The position numbers and the translations under genes are program-made. DNA of 64,000 nucleotides from Sphaerotilus sulfidivorans (lineage in GTDB: Bacteria; Pseudomonadota; Gammaproteobacteria; Burkholderiales; Burkholderiaceae_C), in assembly GCF_013426975.1 (NCBI RefSeq), contig NZ_JACCPY010000002.1, positions 1 through 64,000 of the forward strand. The letters run 5' to 3'. The notes under the pieces were generated by a model that was not told the origin of the DNA, made no database searches, and worked only from the letters and a program-made list of their open reading frames with translations. Positions 58,975 through 64,000 of this stretch are shown here, piece after piece; position 1 is the stretch's first letter, and each line of letters begins with the position of its first letter.

Positions 58975-59799
58975 ATGGCCTTTCCCAGCGACTTCCGCCA
59001 GGCGCAGCCGGCCGATCAGGCCGACGGGCTGCGCCGTCTCTTCTCCGTGCGCTCCGTCCGCTTCATTCCGGTGGTGTCCAACCCGTTTGTCCAGCATCAG
59101 GACCAGCTGCTGCACCGCATGATGGTCGCGCTGGAATCGCTGGGGCTCTACACGCTGATGGTGGACGCCTCCGAGCGGGCCCCGCGGGCACGTGACGGCG
59201 GCTTCGACGGTCTGGCGAAGCTCATCGAGCCGCGCTCCGACCGCCGCGCCTATCTGGCCGCACGGGGGCTGCCCGATCGCTGGTCCGAGAGCGTGGCCGG
59301 CTCGCGCGGTTTCCTGCGGGCGATCATCGATGCGGCTCCGCTGTCGCAGGCGGTGCTGCTGCATGCCAGCGCCGCCGAGCTGACCCGCCTGTTCGGCAGC
59401 GGCGAGCAGGGCCTGAGCCGGCCTCGCCCGCTGGTGCTGTGCGACGAGCGAGCCGATGCGGTCACCCATGCCTACGCCTCGCTGAAGCGGCTGGCCACCG
59501 AGGTCGGCTGGCGCGAACACGACATGCTGATGAGCGCCGAGATCGACGCGCCGGCCTCCTGGCATGTGCCGGGGCGGCTGGCGCAGTGTGCCGACCTGTT
59601 CTTCGGGGGCGTGCAGAACGACTGCATCGAGATCGTTCCGACCCGTCCGGCGACCTGGCGAGCGGCCGAGGCGCTGGCCGCCTTCATGGACAGTGCCCTG
59701 CAGGCCGGGGCAGCCTTCGTGCCCGCCAGCCAGAGGCGTCCGCGTCCGGGTGCAGCTCCGCACCCGATTTCATCCCCCAGTCTGCAGCCGATGGTCTGA
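58975..59799 (+). CDS. FlhG-like protein lacking the P-loop
   Basis: A 274-residue protein in the place where flhG/fleN usually lies, between flhF and fliA. The N-terminus keeps DQADGLR (residues 14-20), the DQAxxLR-type motif by which FlhG activates FlhF. Where a MinD-type ATPase should have its deviant Walker A (KGGVGKT), the sequence reads VVSNPFVQHQDQLLHR, and no GKT or GKS occurs anywhere. Later strands such as LYTLMVDASE still fit a Rossmann-like layout. It is therefore probably a pseudo-ATPase that retains the FlhF-contacting helix. GGAG lies before the ATG; fliA begins 2 nt after the stop. Confidence 0.75.
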   Translation: MAFPSDFRQAQPADQADGLRRLFSVRSVRFIPVVSNPFVQHQDQLLHRMMVALESLGLYTLMVDASERAPRARDGGFDGLAKLIEPRSDRRAYLAARGLPDRWSESVAGSRGFLRAIIDAAPLSQAVLLHASAAELTRLFGSGEQGLSRPRPLVLCDERADAVTHAYASLKRLATEVGWREHDMLMSAEIDAPASWHVPGRLAQCADLFFGGVQNDCIEIVPTRPATWRAAEALAAFMDSALQAGAAFVPASQRRPRPGAAPHPISSPSLQPMV

Positions 59800-59801
59800 C
59801 C

Positions 59802-60533
59802 ATGTCACGGAGCCAACCGATCTACAACTCCAACGGCCAGCTCGACGCCAAGACCATGCTCGAGCAGTACAGCTCGCTGGTGCGGCGTCTGGCGCACCAG
59901 ATGATCGCCCGGCTGCCGGCGAACGTCGAGCTCGACGACCTGATCCAGGTCGGCATGATCGGGCTGACCGACGCGATGAGCCGCTTCGACATCAAGCAGG
60001 GCGTGCAGTTCGAGACCTTCGCCACCCAGCGCATCCGCGGCGCCATGCTCGACGAGCTGCGCGGCGGCGACTGGATGAGCCGCAGCGGGCGCAAGCACCA
60101 GCGCGACATCGAGGGCGCGGTCCACAAGCTCGAGCAGCGTCTCGGCCGGGCGCCGCACGAGAGCGAGATCGCCGCCGAGATGGGCCTGTCGCTGCCCGAC
60201 TACCAGGACCTGCTCAACCGGGTCCGTGGAACGCAGCTGGTCTATCTCGAGGACATGAGCGGCGACGAGGGCGACAGCGACTATCTGGATCGCCATGTCG
60301 CCGACACCGATGCCGATCCGCTGTCCCGGCTCAACGACCGCCGCATGCGCGAGGCGCTGGTCGAGGCGATCAAGGGCCTGCCCGAGCGCGAGCAGTACGT
60401 GATGAGCATGTACTACGAGCACGACATGAACCTGAAGGAAATCGCCGCAGTCCTGGGCGTGACCGAGTCGCGGGTGTGCCAGCTGCACAGCCAGTCGATC
60501 GCCCGGCTGCGCGCCAAGCTGCGGGCCTGGTGA
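59802..60533 (+). CDS. fliA: Flagellar sigma factor FliA (sigma28)
   Basis: RNA polymerase sigma factor for late flagellar and chemotaxis genes, 243 residues. Region 2 is seen in ELDDLIQVGMIGLTDAMSRFD and FETFATQRIRGAMLDELR, region 3 in EGAVHKLEQRLGRAPHESEIA, and the region 4 helix-turn-helix in NLKEIAAVLGVTESRVCQLHSQ. Late gene expression waits for export of FlgM, which is not in this window. A hairpin follows the stop. Confidence 0.97.
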   Translation: MSRSQPIYNSNGQLDAKTMLEQYSSLVRRLAHQMIARLPANVELDDLIQVGMIGLTDAMSRFDIKQGVQFETFATQRIRGAMLDELRGGDWMSRSGRKHQRDIEGAVHKLEQRLGRAPHESEIAAEMGLSLPDYQDLLNRVRGTQLVYLEDMSGDEGDSDYLDRHVADTDADPLSRLNDRRMREALVEAIKGLPEREQYVMSMYYEHDMNLKEIAAVLGVTESRVCQLHSQSIARLRAKLRAW

Positions 60534-60539
60534 GATTCA

Positions 60540-60561
60540 GGGCACCTCCGACGAGGTGCCC
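60540..60561 (+). terminator. Hairpin after fliA
   Basis: A perfect 9-bp stem, GGGCACCTC paired with GAGGTGCCC, with a CGAC loop, starting 7 nt after the fliA stop. No T-run follows. It would fold over an upstream GTG of the next gene, which supports the later ATG as that gene's start. Confidence 0.6.
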
Positions 60562-60579
60562 TCCAGCCGGAAATCCGAG

Positions 60580-61944
60580 ATGTGGAAGCTGTTGCATGGT
60601 GGGCGTGCGGATGCCGACAAGGCCCTGAACCCGGCCTCCGACGAGCCGGCGCTGCCGCCAGTGTCGCCTGAGAAGGGCGTGGTCCAGCGCATCGCCGCGC
60701 AGGTGTCGAACATCGGCCGCGATGCGGCCGAGACCCGCGGCGTGATCGAGGATGCCAAGCGTGATGCGGCCGTGCATCTGGCCTCGCTGCAGCAGCTCGA
60801 GCAGTGGCTGCGCGAGGTCGAGCAGTCCCAGCGTGCGATCGGCGATGCCTCCGGCGCCACCCGCGATGCCGTGGTGCGGGCGCGCACCGAGGTCCAGCAG
60901 GTCGCCGGCGAGGTGGCCAGCATCGTCGAGGTGCTGCGCCAGGTGGCCTCGGCCGCCAGCGACATCGGCCAGATCGCGCTGCAGACCCGGCTGGTCGCCT
61001 TCAATGCCTCGGTCGAGGCCAAGCGCGCCGGCGAGGCCGGGCGCGGCTTCGGTGTGGTGGCCGATGCGGTCAAGGATCTGGCCGGCCGGGTGGAGAGCTC
61101 CTCGCGCACCATCATGGGCACGCTGACCGATCTGGACCGGCGCATCGAGTCCTTCTCGCGCGAGATCCGCTCGGGCGGGGAGGGCGCCGCGCAGGGCGCG
61201 ATCCACCGCGCGTTCGCCGAGGTCGAGGTCTCGGTCGGACGGATCGACGAGACCGCCGGGCGCAGCGCCACCACCGTCCAGCAGGTCTGCGAGCGCTCGC
61301 AGCAGCTCTCCAGCGGCATCCGTCATGCCTTCGACGGCCTGGATGTGGCGCTGGACTGCAGCGACCGTTTCCTGTCGGTGTCCGAGACCCTGATCGACGA
61401 GCTGGCCGGCTGCGGTGTCGAGACCACCGACACGCCGATGATCGCACAGGCCCAGCGTGCGGCCGCCGACATGTCCAGGCTGCTCGAGCAGGCCGTCCAG
61501 CAGGGGCACATCTCGGCGCAGGCGCTCTTCGATGTGCGCTACCAGCCGCTCGAGGGCACGCAGCCGGAACAGTTTCTGGCCACCTTCTCGCCGCTGGCGG
61601 AAAGGCTCTTTCCGGCGATCCAGGAAAAGGTGCTGGGCAGCAGCGACAAGATCGCCTTCTGCATCGCGGTCGATCGCAACGGCTATGTGCCGGTGCACAA
61701 CACCATCTACTGCCAGCCTCAGCGTCCCGGCGATGTGGCCTGGAACACCGCCAACAGCCGCTACCGGCGCATCTTCAACGACCGGACCGGTCTGGCCTCG
61801 GCGCGCAACGAGCGGCCGTTCCTGGTGCAGACCTACCGCCGCGACATGGGCGGTGGCAAGCATGTGATGCTCAAGGAGGCCTCGGCTCCGATCATCGTGC
61901 AGGGCCGTCACTGGGGCGGCCTGCGCATCGGTTACCGGTTCTGA
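60580..61944 (+). CDS. Soluble chemoreceptor-like protein with C-terminal sensor domain
   Basis: A 454-residue protein without membrane helices. A coiled-coil signalling domain comes first (about 40-260), with a recognisable methyl-accepting tip (QTRLVAFNASVEAKRAGEAGRGFGVVADAV, split around residue 140). The C-terminal part (about 300-454) is Cache-like, with FCIAVDRNGYVPVHN and SAPIIVQGRHWGGLRIGYRF. The order is the reverse of standard receptors, and Cache-type folds are usually extracytoplasmic, so here the sensor would read a cytoplasmic cue. The ATG at 60580 is chosen because the alternative GTG (60556) lies in the fliA hairpin. The ligand is unknown. Confidence 0.82.
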   Translation: MWKLLHGGRADADKALNPASDEPALPPVSPEKGVVQRIAAQVSNIGRDAAETRGVIEDAKRDAAVHLASLQQLEQWLREVEQSQRAIGDASGATRDAVVRARTEVQQVAGEVASIVEVLRQVASAASDIGQIALQTRLVAFNASVEAKRAGEAGRGFGVVADAVKDLAGRVESSSRTIMGTLTDLDRRIESFSREIRSGGEGAAQGAIHRAFAEVEVSVGRIDETAGRSATTVQQVCERSQQLSSGIRHAFDGLDVALDCSDRFLSVSETLIDELAGCGVETTDTPMIAQAQRAAADMSRLLEQAVQQGHISAQALFDVRYQPLEGTQPEQFLATFSPLAERLFPAIQEKVLGSSDKIAFCIAVDRNGYVPVHNTIYCQPQRPGDVAWNTANSRYRRIFNDRTGLASARNERPFLVQTYRRDMGGGKHVMLKEASAPIIVQGRHWGGLRIGYRF

Positions 61945-62213
61945 GGCGACTGCAGCGCGGCCAGCCAGTCGCAGCGCAGCAGGCCGCGCTGGTGCAGCCG
62001 GCGCCGTGCTGCGGCGTAGAACGAGGGCGTCAGCGTCATCAGCAGCGACACCGGCATCATTTCCGGCGCATCGATGACGGCCAAGGCCAGCAGCAGCGTC
62101 CAGCCTGCCGCCCAGACACAGAGCACCAGATCGCACAGGGCCGCTTCCATGGCGCGACCGCCGGAATGATGGCGGTGCCATTGCTTGAGATCTTGCAGCT
62201 GCTGCAGTGTCAT
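61932..62213 (-). CDS. Small membrane protein of unknown function
   Basis: A 93-residue protein from the ATG at 62213. A polar head (TLQQLQDLKQWHRHHSGG) precedes two hydrophobic segments (LCDLVLCVWAAGWTLLLALAVI and MPVSLLMTLTPSFYAAA) and a basic tail (RRRLHQRG), so it is probably a two-helix inner-membrane protein. I do not recognise a family. Its last 13 nt overlap the 3' end of the chemoreceptor gene. Two perfect palindromes lie upstream. Coding potential rests on codon pattern and membrane topology. Confidence 0.6.
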   Translation of the reverse strand: MTLQQLQDLKQWHRHHSGGRAMEAALCDLVLCVWAAGWTLLLALAVIDAPEMMPVSLLMTLTPSFYAAARRRLHQRGLLRCDWLAALQSPQNR

Positions 62214-62265
62214 GGGCTGACCTGGGTACGGGCGGTGGGTGGCAGGGGAGACGGGTCTTGCAGCT

Positions 62266-62317
62266 TTGCTGCTGCGCAGCAATTTTAGGGTAAACCCGCG
62301 AAATTGCCCATGGGCAA
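62266..62317 (-). promoter_or_regulatory. Two palindromes upstream of the small membrane protein gene
   Basis: TTGCTGC-TGC-GCAGCAA (62266-62282) and TTGCCCATGGGCAA (62304-62317) are perfect inverted repeats 53 and 91 nt upstream of the ATG. On the minus strand an AT-rich -10-like TAAAAT lies between them. They could be operators or leader hairpins; no known binding protein is suggested by the sequence. The remaining part of the 216-nt spacer holds the gltA terminator. Confidence 0.45.
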
Positions 62318-62345
62318 CACGCCTGAAAAAGCACCTCAAAGAGAG

Positions 62346-62380
62346 GCGCTGAAAAAAGACAAGGGCCCTGCAGGGCCCTT
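62346..62380 (-). terminator. Rho-independent terminator of gltA
   Basis: On the minus strand AAGGGCCC-TGCA-GGGCCCTT (62380-62361) forms a perfect 8-bp stem with a 4-nt loop, followed by GTCTTTTTTC. It lies 49 nt after the gltA stop codon and is a strong intrinsic terminator. Confidence 0.92.
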
Positions 62381-62429
62381 GATCACGCCTGATCCGACTG
62401 CAGGCGCAGCCGGGTGGGTGCAGGTCTGA

Positions 62430-63740
<1,311 letters not shown>

Positions 63741-63806
63741 GGCTGTTTCCTCGGTAGGTCGGTTGGTATGGGGGTGGAGTCCTGGGTTCCGGTCGCCTGG
63801 GGATGC

Positions 63807-64000
63807 TCAGGGCCGCTGACGCAGCATGGCGAGCACGTCCCGGACGTCCGGACGATCGATGTCACCCTCGGGCTCTTTCCTGCACAGCAGCAGGTCGAGC
63901 AGATCGTTATCGGCCAGATCCATCAGCACCTCGAGGCCGCCGGCCTGACGCACGGTCAGGCTGGACTCGAAGCGCTGGAAGAACCGCTCGATGAACAGAT
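63807..64000 (-). CDS. sdhE: Succinate dehydrogenase assembly factor SdhE (partial, 5' end off window)
   Basis: The C-terminal 63 residues of a small helical protein. LFIERFFQRFESSLTVRQ, LMDLADNDLLDLLLCRKEP and the short C-terminal helix are typical of SdhE/SDHAF2, which helps attach FAD covalently to SdhA. The N-terminal part with the RGxxE motif lies beyond the right edge. Position before gltA supports the call. Confidence 0.88.
   Translation of the reverse strand, partial: LFIERFFQRFESSLTVRQAGGLEVLMDLADNDLLDLLLCRKEPEGDIDRPDVRDVLAMLRQRP

Overview
The window looks like chromosomal DNA of a high-GC betaproteobacterium in the order Burkholderiales, of the Leptothrix/Sphaerotilus/Rubrivivax kind. 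This is inferred from gene order (sdhE-gltA, hisI-hisE-hit-tatABC, nasA-ybiB, flhB-flhA-flhF-fliA) and G/C-ending codons; no rRNA, tRNA or other taxonomic marker is present. I saw no insertion sequence, prophage or CRISPR array. Almost all of the window codes for protein. Both ends cut a gene: sucC on the left, sdhE on the right.

Region 1 (1-14.5 kb) is a propionyl-CoA to succinyl-CoA module. It holds sucC, an FCD-type GntR regulator divergent from the methylmalonyl-CoA mutase gene, a GNAT acyltransferase, the mutase chaperone meaB, propionyl-CoA carboxylase pccB/pccA, the epimerase, then bioF overlapping a cytochrome P450, and prpE. A 15-bp palindrome in front of prpE recurs, nearly perfect, between the regulator and the mutase gene, so one regulator may control both ends of the module.

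Region 2 (14.5-25.1 kb) starts with a zeta-toxin-like kinase coupled to a small protein, behind a perfect TGTGA-N6-TCACA site. A nitrate-assimilation group follows: ybiB (trpD2), nasA, a NirB-like flavoprotein without the sirohaem part, a PP2C-plus-kinase membrane protein, a nitrate/nitrite transporter, and a regulator joining a receiver-like domain, ANTAR and two P-box (PilJ/NarX-like) segments.

Region 3 (25-41.8 kb) is mostly housekeeping: a degenerate GGDEF protein, an FtsX-type permease, a LigB-type dioxygenase, a phosphopantetheinyl transferase, Nif3, a one-PDZ HtrA protease, tatABC, a HIT protein, hisI-hisE, pdxA, ubiA, a GGDEF-EAL protein, oxyR and a dihaem cytochrome c4.

Region 4 (41.8-51.3 kb) is an L-arabinose locus: chvE-gguA-gguB-araC on one strand, araB-araD-araA on the other. 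A copper ATPase gene converges on araA.

Region 5 (53.8-62.2 kb) is flagellar and chemotactic: flhB-flhA-flhF, a FlhG-like protein without a P-loop, fliA, a soluble chemoreceptor with a C-terminal sensor, and a small membrane protein. gltA and the end of sdhE close the window. The points most worth following up are the P-loop-less FlhG, the receiver-ANTAR-double-P-box regulator with a candidate RNA target, the shared GntR operator, and the zeta-kinase pair behind a CRP-type site.
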